Below, piece by piece: positions 36,761 to 48,700 of a DNA stretch of 64,000 bases; position 1 is the first letter of the stretch; the number at the start of each line of letters is the position of its first letter. The DNA comes from Cavia porcellus (taxonomy: Eukaryota > Chordata > Mammalia > Rodentia > Caviidae). The position numbers and the translations under genes were made by a program. The DNA lies in NCBI RefSeq assembly GCF_034190915.1, contig NW_026947507.1, positions 33,641,001 to 33,705,000 on the forward strand, given 5' to 3'. The notes beneath the pieces are model-generated. The model saw only the letters and a list, made by a program, of their open reading frames with translations, ran no database searches and was not told the DNA's origin.

Positions 36761-39700
36761 CTGCAGGAGAGGCAAGAAGAGCAATCACTACACATCTCTG
36801 ACTGCCTCCCATCTCCCCATTCCTGTCCCCCACTAGCTCATCCAAATCTAGTGCTGTTTAGGAAAAACTCAGGGTGCAACTGTAGACCATAGAGCCTTTC
36901 TGGTTCATGTACATGCACAGGCCTCCCAAGATACATAGGTGAGCATCCCTTATAGGGAACAAACACCTATTAAGTTTTAATTGAATCCTGTGATGATACA
37001 AGACACAGCAGGAAGCCAGAGGACACTGACACCGCTTTCTACCAGACCTCCCCGTCTTCTTTATTCCTTTGAGCAGCATCAATCACTCTCAAGCTGTCAG
37101 ACCTTCCTCCTCAGCCCTTCCCAACCCATCAGACCTCAGGGTTGATTGCTGGAACCAGAGGAAAGTATCAATAGCTAAAATCATGCAGAGGTTTTTAGTA
37201 CTCAAAAAGAAATGTCCCCAAAACAACAAAGAGAAACAGACAGACAGACAGACAGACAGGCAGGCAGATAGAGAGACCCAGTAAAGAGAAGGGCAGACTA
37301 CTGTAGTAGTGTACATCTATAATATGACCACTCCAGAGGCTGAGGCAGGAAGATTGCTGTGAGTTTGAGGCCATTCTGGGCTACATAGTGAGTTCAAGGC
37401 CAGCCTGACCTACATAGCAAGACCTGGTCTCAAAACCAAAACAAAACCAGATAATGGCAGATTCAAATGAATGAATGGTTAACTGAATGAATGTGCCCAG
37501 TGGAATTCTGCCCATTTATGAAAGGAATACTTTGTTAATTCATACTGTTCTAGTAACTACATAAGTACAGAGGGTAACTGCTTTTCTCCTTCCTCTTTGC
37601 TTCCTTCTTTTATTCAATTTTGGGAACTGAAACCAGGACCTTCTTGCTAAACTACATCCCCAGTCCTTTATATTTTAGTTCTAGTTTTGTTTCAGCTTTT
37701 TTTCCTTTTTTGAGGCAGTCTTGCAAGTTGTTAAATTGCCCCTTCTCACCCTGAATTTGCAATCCTCCTGCCTCAGCCTGCAGAGTGCTGAGATTACAAG
37801 CTTGTCCCTCTATGTCTGGCTCCATCTTCCCTCTTGAGAGACTCCCTTTGCTGCACATTGTAATGTATGCCTGTATCCTAGCACTCGGGAGGCTAAGGCA
37901 AGAGGGTAGGTGTGAGTCTAAGGCCAGCCCTGCCTACGCAAGTTCAAGTCCAGCCTGAACTACATAGCAAGACCTTGTCTCAAAAAGACTAAAAAATAAT
38001 AATATAAAGAAAAAAAGGAGGAGGAGGAGGAAGGGGAGGAAAAAGAGGAGAAGGAGGAGAAGAAGAAAATAAATAAATAAAAATTAAAGGGTGTAGTTAT
38101 TTAAACAGAAATTAAGGAAAGATATGACAGGAAGATAAACATAAAAATCAGAAAATGTGGCAAGTCAGAGAGATGATCAACAGAGGGAGGAAATTAGCAG
38201 AGAGAGACAATGGAAAGAAGCAGATGTGAATTTTTTAAACAGTTGGAGCTCCTTACAAGCTTCTCCTCATTGGCTGGGGGGTTTCGCAGGAAGTAACAGA
38301 GAGGAGCGTAGAGGATGTTAACCACTCCAATGATGACCATGAGCCAGGGGAAACCAATAGCCCGCACAAGGGCACCCCCGGTGGATGGGCCTGTGAAGAA
38401 TAAAGAAAACTGACAAGTATTTATTGAGCCTCCATCACCTGTAAGACACTACACTAGGAGCCCTGGGTGACCCACAGGATGTCACAGGGTCAGATATCTT
38501 CAGGCCCTAGACCATCAGCGTTCTGGCTTCATCTCCAGCTTGCCAATAGTTCACAGAAATGAGTATGGTACCCAGGTCTGGAGCTCCCCTCTCCCACAGC
38601 CAACATACCTATAGCAAAGCCCACACAAAAAGCCACATCGGCAATAGCGTAGACACTCCCATACACCGAGGTGTGGCGCAGGTCTACCAGGTGTCCCATG
38701 ATGGGCATCAGAGAGGAGTCCACCATGCCTGTGGCCAGAGCACACCAGACACAGTCAGCCAGCTCTACACACACCCACGGCATCCCCTCCTTCCCTCCCC
38801 TGTCTCACACATCCCCCTGGCCTGCTATCCTCCTGCTCCTTCTTCCTCTCCAGTTCCCTCTGATGGGAAAAGGAGGCAGAAAGGCATCTGAAGGGGCGTC
38901 TTACCTATGGCAAAGCCAAGGCCAGCATTGGGGCCAATGAGACCAAAAATATTGTGAGCCAGTGGAACCTGCAAGGGGAAGGAAAAGAACTCATCAGGAC
39001 AATGGCTCGGCTGGGTGGGCACAAGGTTTCACACGAATGCCTGGAAGAGTGTGTGTGCTGGGTGCCACACTCTGAATTCTCGCATCTCATCAGGAAGAAG
39101 AACCATAACCTTCACAGTGAGAGGTGAAAGCAGGAATCGTGTCCATCACATTAAATGCTCTCTGCAAACTTACGGAGCTAACTTGCAAGAGAGCAAGTTT
39201 GGACCTCAGTCCCAACTCCATTGTGCTGCTCCGCTGGTCTTTTGCAGGTCACACACTCTTCCTCCTCATCCTCTACCATTCTCTACCCAGACTCCCTACC
39301 GCCCTTTTCCCCATTCATCCTAAGGTTTTATGTAAATGCCAAACTTGGTACTCACTGGAGCAAAAAGACAGAAGAGTTCAACAGCCAGTTACTCCCGGGG
39401 ACAGTGGCATGGTTTCAGCACCACATCAACAGGATAAGAAATTCTAAAGAAATCTAAAGGTCTTCTCTTCCCTGCTATGCAAGTGGCCTGCCTTCCCTTC
39501 TTGGTAACTGTCACTGAAACCCATTATCTCTCCAACGGTTAGCACACTACGCAGACAGTAGTGGCTGATAGCAGTGTCAGGGTGGTGCCATCAGTACGGT
39601 GTGAGACTCACCAAGGGCCACCGTGTGCCACATTCCCCTCTTACTTTCCAGGATCCCCCAACCACATTGTTTTCTGGTTTGGAGATCCTGGTGCAAATGC

Positions 39701-42700
39701 AGAGCGGAAGTCGTAGGACCCCACGGGGCTGCTTTTCCTAAGAGCAGAGTTGCTTAGCCTTAGCCCATTTAATGTGCTCCTGGTCCCTCCTTAGACTTTC
39801 TGGCAAGAGACCCTAGTGAGTCATAGTGACACACACCGTGTGTCAAATCCCCCAGGGTTCCATGAGTGCAGTTTGCCAACTGCCCCAAAGTATATGGAAC
39901 TTTTTTCACAGCTGTTTTCTCTGGGAACTGTCTTATCTCTTCAGGTGGATAGGAAATAGCTGGAAAGCAAAGACTGTTGATTTTGGATGTCCAATTCAAA
40001 AAGGAAACAAAAATTTCAAATTACCTATCATCTCTACTTCCTTTTGGCAGTGATTGTTTAAAAAAAAGTCTATATTCTGAACTCCAAAGATAAAACTAAA
40101 GTTGTAGCTGTTTTCATCATACTATAGTAACAGAACCTGCATGCAGGTTCACACTGCAGTGCTGTGGACTGCTGTACCCACCATGTGAACTGCTAGCGGA
40201 ATCCTCCCCACACAGACAAGGATACTGAGCAGACAGGTGATAGAAGTACCTCACGGTCACACAAACAGCAAGTGACAAAGCTGGGGTGGAGCCCCGAACT
40301 CCAGCCCATCCTAAGCACAGTATTCAGGGTTTTGTATTTCTGTTCTCATCACCCCTAAGCCCAGAAGCCAGAGTCCTGATGACCTCCACAAGGACAAGAG
40401 GAAATAAAGGCTTAGAGAGCTCGAAAGGAGCTCTTGCAAACAGCAAATCTTCCTTTCTTCTTCTACCAAATGTAGCAGTGCCAGGGACCAAGGCACAGAT
40501 GATAGTTCTTTGGTGATGCATGGAGACCTGTCAGAGTGGGTGTACAATGCTGTAAAATGCGCCATAGCTGCTAATGTGTCTCCTTTTGTGGGCCTCTGTG
40601 CCAAGCCTGAGACCCTTGTTTCCTGCCGCCTACTGCTCTCTTCTTCTCCTCCCTCTCCTCCTCTCGATGGTACACTATTTGGAAAGTGCAGATCCACCAG
40701 GGCTAGTTCCTACCTACTCAGACACAACTTTTTTTGCAGTTCTTGCCTAGTTGAATCTGTTTAATTTCAACAAAAATGGTCTTTTAATATCTGTCTGTTT
40801 CTCCCCTGGGACTTATTAGACTTACACAGAGCAAGCTGGTACCAACGACCACCATTCCAACCAGGGAGCACAGCCACCTGCAAGAAAAGGGCTGTCAGCA
40901 GACACGAGCCAGGGGAGAGATCCCTGCCACCTGTCACCCCAGATCTACCACACTGGCCAGTCCTACCCACCCTCCAATTCCAACAACCCTGGAGGACGCG
41001 AGAGGCTAACTGCATCTCTACAGGACCAGTTTGTACTCGGATGTTTCCTGTCCTTTCCTTGTTCTCATCTTTCACCAGCTCAGATCCAGTCCGCTTCCCA
41101 CAGCAGAGGCAAGTATGGGACATATTCTTACTTCCCTTAGGAGAGGAGCTTGTTGATTCAGAAGGCACCTTAGGAGCCTCCAACTTGATTTATATGACTT
41201 TTCAGTCGAGACCACCTTCTACCCATTTACATTTTCTTTGATTTTGGACGTCCAATTCAAAAAGGAAACAAATTTCAAATTACCTATCATCTCTACTTCC
41301 TTTTGGCAGTGATTGTAAAAAAATGTCTATATTCTGAACTCCAAAAATAAAACTAAAGTTGTAGCTGTTTTCATCATACTATAAGAACAGAACCTGCATG
41401 CATACCACTCAACCCAGCCCTTCCCCATTAGTGGTTTCTGAGGTCCATCTGTCAAATCCCCAGGGTTCCTTGAGTGCAGTTTGCCAACTGCCCCAAAGTA
41501 TATGGAACTTTTTCACAGCTGTTTTCTCTGGGGACTGTCTTATCTCTTCAGGTGGATAGGAAATAGCTGGAAAGCAAAGACTGTCGCTCATGTATGCGCT
41601 GCCTCTTCCACAGCTCCTTTCTCCACTCTCCTTCCTCTCAGTGGGCAGCTTTCACCTTTCTGTGTTTATCCTAAACTCCCAGTCTCAGAGAAGTCGTTTG
41701 TCATCTAAGTGCAGGCCTTTTCCTGCTGTGTTATTATCACTCTTCCCAGACCCCCAGGCTACATACCGACCCATCTTGTTGGCCAGCACCCCGAAGAGGT
41801 TGGTGCCAATGAGGTAGGACACACTTGCAGGCAGGAAAGCTAGACCTGTGGGAGGACACAGAGCCTCATCTGAGGACACATCTAGTTAGATCTGAAACAC
41901 CTGTCTCCTAGGAGGCAGCAACATTCCCCTCTTACTTTCCAGGATCCCCCAACCACATTGCTTTCTGGTTTGGAGATCCTGGTGCAAATGCAGAGCAGAA
42001 GTCATAGGACCCCACAGGGCTGCTTTTCCTAAAAGAAGGATTGCTTAACCTTAACCCATTTTATGTGCTCCTGGTCCCTCCTTAGACTTTCTGGCAAGAG
42101 GCCCTAGTGAGTCATAGTAGTGCACAAAATATGCTCAACCATCAGCAGGAGAGCAAGAAGGATATACATATTTCTTGGAAAACAAAATCCTCACCTTGTT
42201 ATTTACCCTCCTTCTATTGCTCTGCCTTGGATGAGTTATCAAAACATTCTGAGCCTTGGTTTACACATGTGGGAAAAGCCAAGCTGTGATTCTATCCTAT
42301 CAGGTTACAGGGAAGGCAAATGAGATATGGAATATGAAAACACTTTGTAAACAGAAGCCCTGGCCACATGGCTTTGTGTGACAGTAGAGGGAAATGTTGT
42401 AGGAACATAGGCTCACTACACACTTCTGAATTCAAATTGTGCCTCAGTCACTTGTGAGCTCTGTGACCTTGGGTAGTGTATGTGGTGTCTCTGTACTGCA
42501 TTCGTTCATTCATTCATTCATTTTTTCATTCATTCTTCATAACAAACTTTCACCAACTGCCAGTTTTCTTGCAGCTAGGAATGGAGTTAGGAATAGATAG
42601 ACAAAATTCTAGCTCAAAATTCCAGTAGAGAAAAATAGACAATAAAAAAAACTTAAACAATAAATACATAATTTTGAAAAATGTGTTCCATGGAGGAAAC

Positions 42701-45700
42701 TTAATGCGGGCAATATGGGAGCAGGAACAGAGAACACAATCTGGGGAAACATGGCCTTCCCTCAAGAGGACTGCGGGAAAGCAGTGTCCCGAGGATGGAT
42801 CCAGGTATGGTGAAGACGGAGGGGGCATTCAGAGAAAAGAATGAGGGCCTGGCGCCCTCACCAATGACAGGGAGTTCCACAAAGCCCAAGGTTTGGAGGA
42901 ACAAAGGAGAACGGAGCTCCAAGGGGAAATTAAGAACCCTCTGAAAATCTGAGTGTGTCCTCTAAAGGGTCTTATGTGGGAGATTTGTCTCTAGCATAGT
43001 GTGACACAAAATGTGATGGGAGCCTTAAGAGTGAAGCCTGATGGAGGGGGAGCTGCCTCCCAAATGTATTAAGGTGACACATGGAGTCCCTGAGCTTTTC
43101 CAAGTGTAAGCTGGACACCAGATCACTCTCTGGCTTCCTGTTTGGTGATATGATTCATTGTTCTGCACGTACTCTAACCATCTGCCCTTGCCAGAGCTGA
43201 CAGTATGTTGCTTGAATCATTAGCTTCCAAAACTGTGTACTAAATAAGCCTTTGGACTGTATGAAGTGAATCTTTCTCGGGCATTTGACAATGTACTCAT
43301 ACAAGGGATGATATTTCTTTCCATATGAGCTAGTTAAGATGAGGCTTAAAGGTGATGCTGCCTGTCAAACATTCTGCATGATGTCTGGCACAAGTAGTAC
43401 CTTATGAGAACTGACTTTAGTCTCATCATAAATGATGAGTGACTGGTTTAAGAGCAGAACCCAGGCTTCCTGCTCCAGTGCCAGGCATTTCCACTACCAG
43501 CCTCAATGGCTCAATGGCTCTGGAGCAAGGACCTGCTTGGAATTAGCAGCATGAGTTTCTCCGGGTCTCAGCAGCCTGAACTGCACTTCTCTGGACATAA
43601 AGGAAGCAATGGAGCCCAATAGAAAACCTCATTAAACCCAAAGTCAACAATTCATCAGGTCCAGGCTGATGGCGTGTTTGCTTTTAATATTCTCTTCTAT
43701 GGAGTGGAAACGAAGCCTAGCTCAGTGTATTTGTCTAGTCTATCTGCACTGGGGTGGCAATCTGTTTCAAAGTATATCTATTTGCTTATGCATAATTGCC
43801 TGGAAAAACCTAGAGTTATAACTACTGGACTGTTTATCTCACTGGAGGAAATCGGCATCTCTAGGAAGCTTGCTGGCCTAGCTACATCTCCTCAACATCA
43901 TTGTGAATGGTGTGGAATTTCCAAATGAGATTTTCCTCAATCCCTGCAGCTGGTTCTTCAGAACCTAGTTACAGTTCACACTTCAGCCGCGCTGTGTGTT
44001 CTCAACTCCACGTCCACCGGCGATATGCACTGTTCTCAGTGTGTCTTCAAGAGTGCTGTGACTATCAAAATGGTTTAAAAATTTATGAAAATAGCTAATA
44101 ATATTTCTTATTGGCTGAGAGCATACTATATTCTCTGCATGGTACTAATCTCTTTGGAATAAATACATAGATCCAAACAACTTGGAAGACTATCTCTATT
44201 TTGACAAAGAAACAAAGAAACCTGAGCAACTGTTTTGCTTTGAAGATAACAATATGCAATATAACAACCATCGTTAAATTTCTATTGCCTTGTTTTGAAA
44301 ACCTATATAGCTATTGTTGGGAGTTTTTTGTTATTATTGTTGTCATTTTGCTTTTGTTGTGGTTGATTTTTAGGTTTGTTTGCTTCTTGATTTTTCTGGG
44401 GTTTTTTCCTTTTTTCTCTATAAAATAAAATAAAAGACTTACTTAGATGCCACTATGGACCCAGAAACTTGACATATATCACCTAAGGAATTTCTGTTTC
44501 TATTTTAATAAAATCATCTTGCTTGGTTTAAAAAAAGGGGGGCGGGAGTGCAAGGAGGTGAAATAACTCATCAAAAGTTACAACAGGAGTGGCCAGGTCT
44601 CGATTCAGACCCCGGCAGGCCAGTTTCCAAAGCTGAGCCTTCTTTCAGTGTTTGCCAATAGTGCTTGGCACAAGTGGGCCACATGGCAAAGGCTGCATTG
44701 TGGCCTGCACCTCGCTCCTAATAACCTGGTTGCCTTTGCTCCTCCCAGCAACATGGAGAGGCGATCTCCATGTGGAGCACTTGTTTACTACTTGTGGCTG
44801 CTGGTGACAGACAGCATCACCTGGAATCTCACTGGGAATCCACATTTGTCTTTCCTGACCTGCTGTCTGGAGCCCACAATCAGGCTTTACAACCTCGAAG
44901 GGTAGCTCTGGGGTCAGCACTGGAGAACCTTCAATGTTAGACTTTACAGATGCAGAGGGCACTGAGGAAAGCTGCACAAGGCACCAGGAACTGGAAACAG
45001 GGTTGCCGGGGGAGGGATCCTCGTTGCTGCCATTATTTGTGGGCACCAGGAGCTCAGGAGTCAGATTATGGGCAGGGAATGCATTATCTGCACTGAACAT
45101 TGCCTAACTCAATTAATTATCAAGGCCAGAGGCAGTTGCACTCCAGAAAAATTCAATTTGGGGCCAGGAGTGCAATGGGGAACTTTGCCTACAATTGTTC
45201 CCTAAAAAATTAGATTTGGTACTTTTCGGTGCATCCTGGGCTATATCAAGTTCTTATCAGTTTCCCCTCTGGCTCTGTAAGCCTCCACTCCCTGCAGTGA
45301 CTGAGCCATTTGCACGTAGCCTTCTTTGTCCCTTTTCTCTGACTTCCTGAAGGAGCTGGAGCTTTTTCTCTAAGCTCAGGTGAATCCTGCTGCTCCAGCA
45401 AAGAGGCTGGTGACCTCTCTTTGGCTGTAGAGATTTCCACAGGGTACAGAGCTCAGCACCTTCTTAAGTGCTGAGAGCTACAGTGCTTCTTCCACAACAA
45501 CTTTCCTAGAGATGAAAAAGCAAAAAAGCAGGGGGAGTGGAAGAGAAGAAAGCATGGATGGTACTGCTGGTTCACATTCATGTGGTACAAAGCGTGCCCA
45601 CACTTACATAGCTCATTCCTACAGTTAATATGGATGGTCATGATAGTGCATAGCAATAACTGCATGTGCAAAGCATTTCCACAACCCAGAACATTTATTA

Positions 45701-48700
45701 CTCCAATTTCTATTGGACTATATGGCGATTGGTGCCATTTTAGAGATGAGAAATGTAATTTGCACACATTTACTTCACTAATCCATGGAACCAAAACAGA
45801 ATCCTAGGTCTTTTGACTGGAAAACTTTAATCACTTTACCATACAGCTACATATTGGTGCTGTCACCCACTGCCCCTTTCATTTCTCAGTCTGTTTCTCT
45901 GGGTGGCTGCCCACAGGGAAGGTAACTCTACAAAGGAAATAGATTGGCCCTCTGAGATGCTGATGACCTGGGCTCAATGATGCTTCCTGATTATCCGAGA
46001 AATGGTCCACAGCTCCTACCTCTGCCCAAGTCCAAGGTTACTTACCTAGCTGCCATTCCGGGGAACACATGGTCTGCATCATCCAGATGGGCAGTGTGGG
46101 TTCCAGGATGGCCACACCCATGTTGGCAAAGCAGATGGAACCTGGAGAGATGTTTCTGTGAGCCACTGTGGGCTTGAAGCCCAGAGTCTTCTAGGAGCCA
46201 TTGGTAGCTTACCTGCAGCCACCAAGATATAAGGGTCTTTGAGAAGCATAAGGAGCGGAGTCCCCTTGGCACTCTGAGAAGGAACATGGACAAGAAAAAG
46301 TCTCCATCAGTACAGTGCTCACATCTCTCTTGTCTTTGCGGAGTCCGAGAATGTGCACACAAGACCTTGGAAACTATCTAGCCCATACCCTTTACTGCAG
46401 AGATCAGGAAAGCCAAGTCCAGGGGCAGAAGGTGACTTGCCTAATGTCACATACTAAACTGGAGGCAGAGCCCATCCTGTGTGCCAGACAGAAACATGGA
46501 TAGTCACAGAGAAGAAGCATCATACTTCAAGTGTGATGCCTGCCTCAACCTGACCTCAGTCAGGCCCATGTGAATGGTGATAAGTACTGGGCAACAGGCA
46601 CTCCGAGGCCTTTCAGCTCCATCCATCTGGCACCAACTTCTGTTCTGGGAGGACCATAGGCTGACCATGAATCCCCAGAATGGGCTGAGAAGTGCTACCT
46701 CAGGAAGCTCCTCAAGCTGTTTGAATTCTTCCTAGTCACTAGGTGAGGTACATTGCACTGGTGTAGCAGATAGCTTTGACATCTGGGTAAAAACACTGGC
46801 CTAGATGCCTGGTTCTAGCTTCCCCTCCCTCTTAAAGAGGCATACTTTTATCCCAGCACACTGGTCACCCATTGTCCTCCCATGCATCACAGCATTCCCT
46901 CCACCATCATTTATCTCTTTGCAGGAACAACCTTCCTTCTCATCTCCAGGTGCCTCACGTTCATTCAGGGTCAAGCTCAAATGGCTCCTTCATTCCCTAG
47001 AGTTCCCTAGCTTAGTAGCTGGAACTTCTTCCTCTTTCAAACTTCCTCAGCATTCTGTCCCAATCCCCTATAGGGTGTGCTCTATTTTATCTTGGAAGAG
47101 CCTTAATAATTTCGTTGTGATAATCTGTGCATATACAAAAGAGTAGATGGAGACATAAAGAGATCCATAAAGAGCCCTCAGTTCTTGTATAATTCAAAGA
47201 AAGAAACAAATGGAAATGATAAAGATAAAAATAAAGTTCAATGAACTTCTAGAAATTTGAAGATTACTGCCAACATTCTAAAAATGCATGTATGTAAGAT
47301 AATTAATTATAGCATTATATTTTATGGAAAATGAGATAATATAGTATACATTGTTCATTTTCTGTTATTTGGTTCTGAACGCCCTGTAATACTTTCATTC
47401 TCTTGAATGGTTTTATACTATTTTGTTATGTTTGATACTATTGTATATGAAGGTATGCTCAACTATTTCAAAGAAAGAGACATTATGGTAGCTACTGTTA
47501 ATATCCGGTTGTCTTGTGGTGAAGTGCTGTGCTGCTTATATTGTTCTGTTCTGATCTGCTTTGTTCTGTCCTCTTTTGTCTTAATCTCTTTAAAAGAAAA
47601 AAATTATAGCATTATTTGCGACTGCAAACTATTGAAAACTATATAAACACTCAAACAGGAAATTGAATAAAATGTGGCATATATAATGCTAAAAACTGTC
47701 AGAATTCTTCCTAGTAAAAATAATAGTAAAAACTCCCTTTATAGGAAGTAATTTTTAGGATATATTGTCAAATGACAGGAGAAAGGTAGAATGTAAAGAA
47801 TAGTATATGTATAATAGCTTTTATGTGAAAAAGAGGGGATAAGAAAACATACATGAACTATTTTGGAGAAGAAATACAAAAGCACTGGAAAGATAAACCA
47901 GAAAATCATTAAATGGGTTACTATACCTATAAATAGTAAGGGTGAGGGAGGGCAAAGGCAGAAAGCTTATGGACAGACTCACTTCTACATGGTAATGTTT
48001 GACATATTTAAATAATAGAGTTATGTTCATGTTATGTACTTAACTGTGAACCTCCAAAACTCATATGCTGAAGCTTAGTGTATGCCCTACTTGAAGACAG
48101 GTCTTTTAGGGAAATAATCGTAATGAGGTCATAAGGATAGAGCCCTCCTCTGGTAGGAATTGTGTCCTTATAAGAGGAAAGAGACCTCTGTCTCTGTGCA
48201 CACACATTGAAGAAAAATGATGGGGGCACAACGAGAAGGTGGCCTCTGCTAACTAGGGACAGAGGCCTCACTAGAGCCCGGTACTGACAACACCTTGCTC
48301 TTGGATGTCCAGCCTCTAGGACTGTGAAAAAATAGATGCTTGCTGTTTAGGCACCCAGCATTTTGTTATGGCAACCTGAGACTAATGCAAGTACCAAGAA
48401 TGGAGAAACAATTAAAACTGAAGGCCAAAAAAAGCAAATGAATGCAACTGAACTTTAAATGTGTTATATGTAGTACAATCACACACACGACTGGAAAAAG
48501 AACCAATGCAATTCTAAACAGTATTTTGGCTATATTCCCTAAGCTTATGGAGAAAAGAAATGCAAAAGTCTTGAACACTTTTTAGTAGGTTTGTTTTTTA
48601 TAGTGACATGGGCATACAAATAATAATAATATATTATAAATTGTTATAGGATTGCACAAATAGGTAAAAGTCTTAATTTGGGGACAGCCAAGATGCTCAC

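Noticed and set aside
40767..41183. 138-codon minus-strand ORF over SLC18A1 exon 12
   Set aside because: It reads the exon in the wrong frame (WLCSL appears as AVLPGW) and continues into introns. The real exon is only 52 nt.
39769..41591. Two similar minus-strand ORFs with '[13 protein letters not shown]' at both places
   Set aside because: Similarity comes from the duplicated blocks B and C; the frames diverge after the duplicates end and no domain is seen.
44645..45100. 151-codon minus-strand ORF
   Set aside because: Intronic, no family resemblance, and low content of hydrophobic core or motifs. Not supported as a gene.
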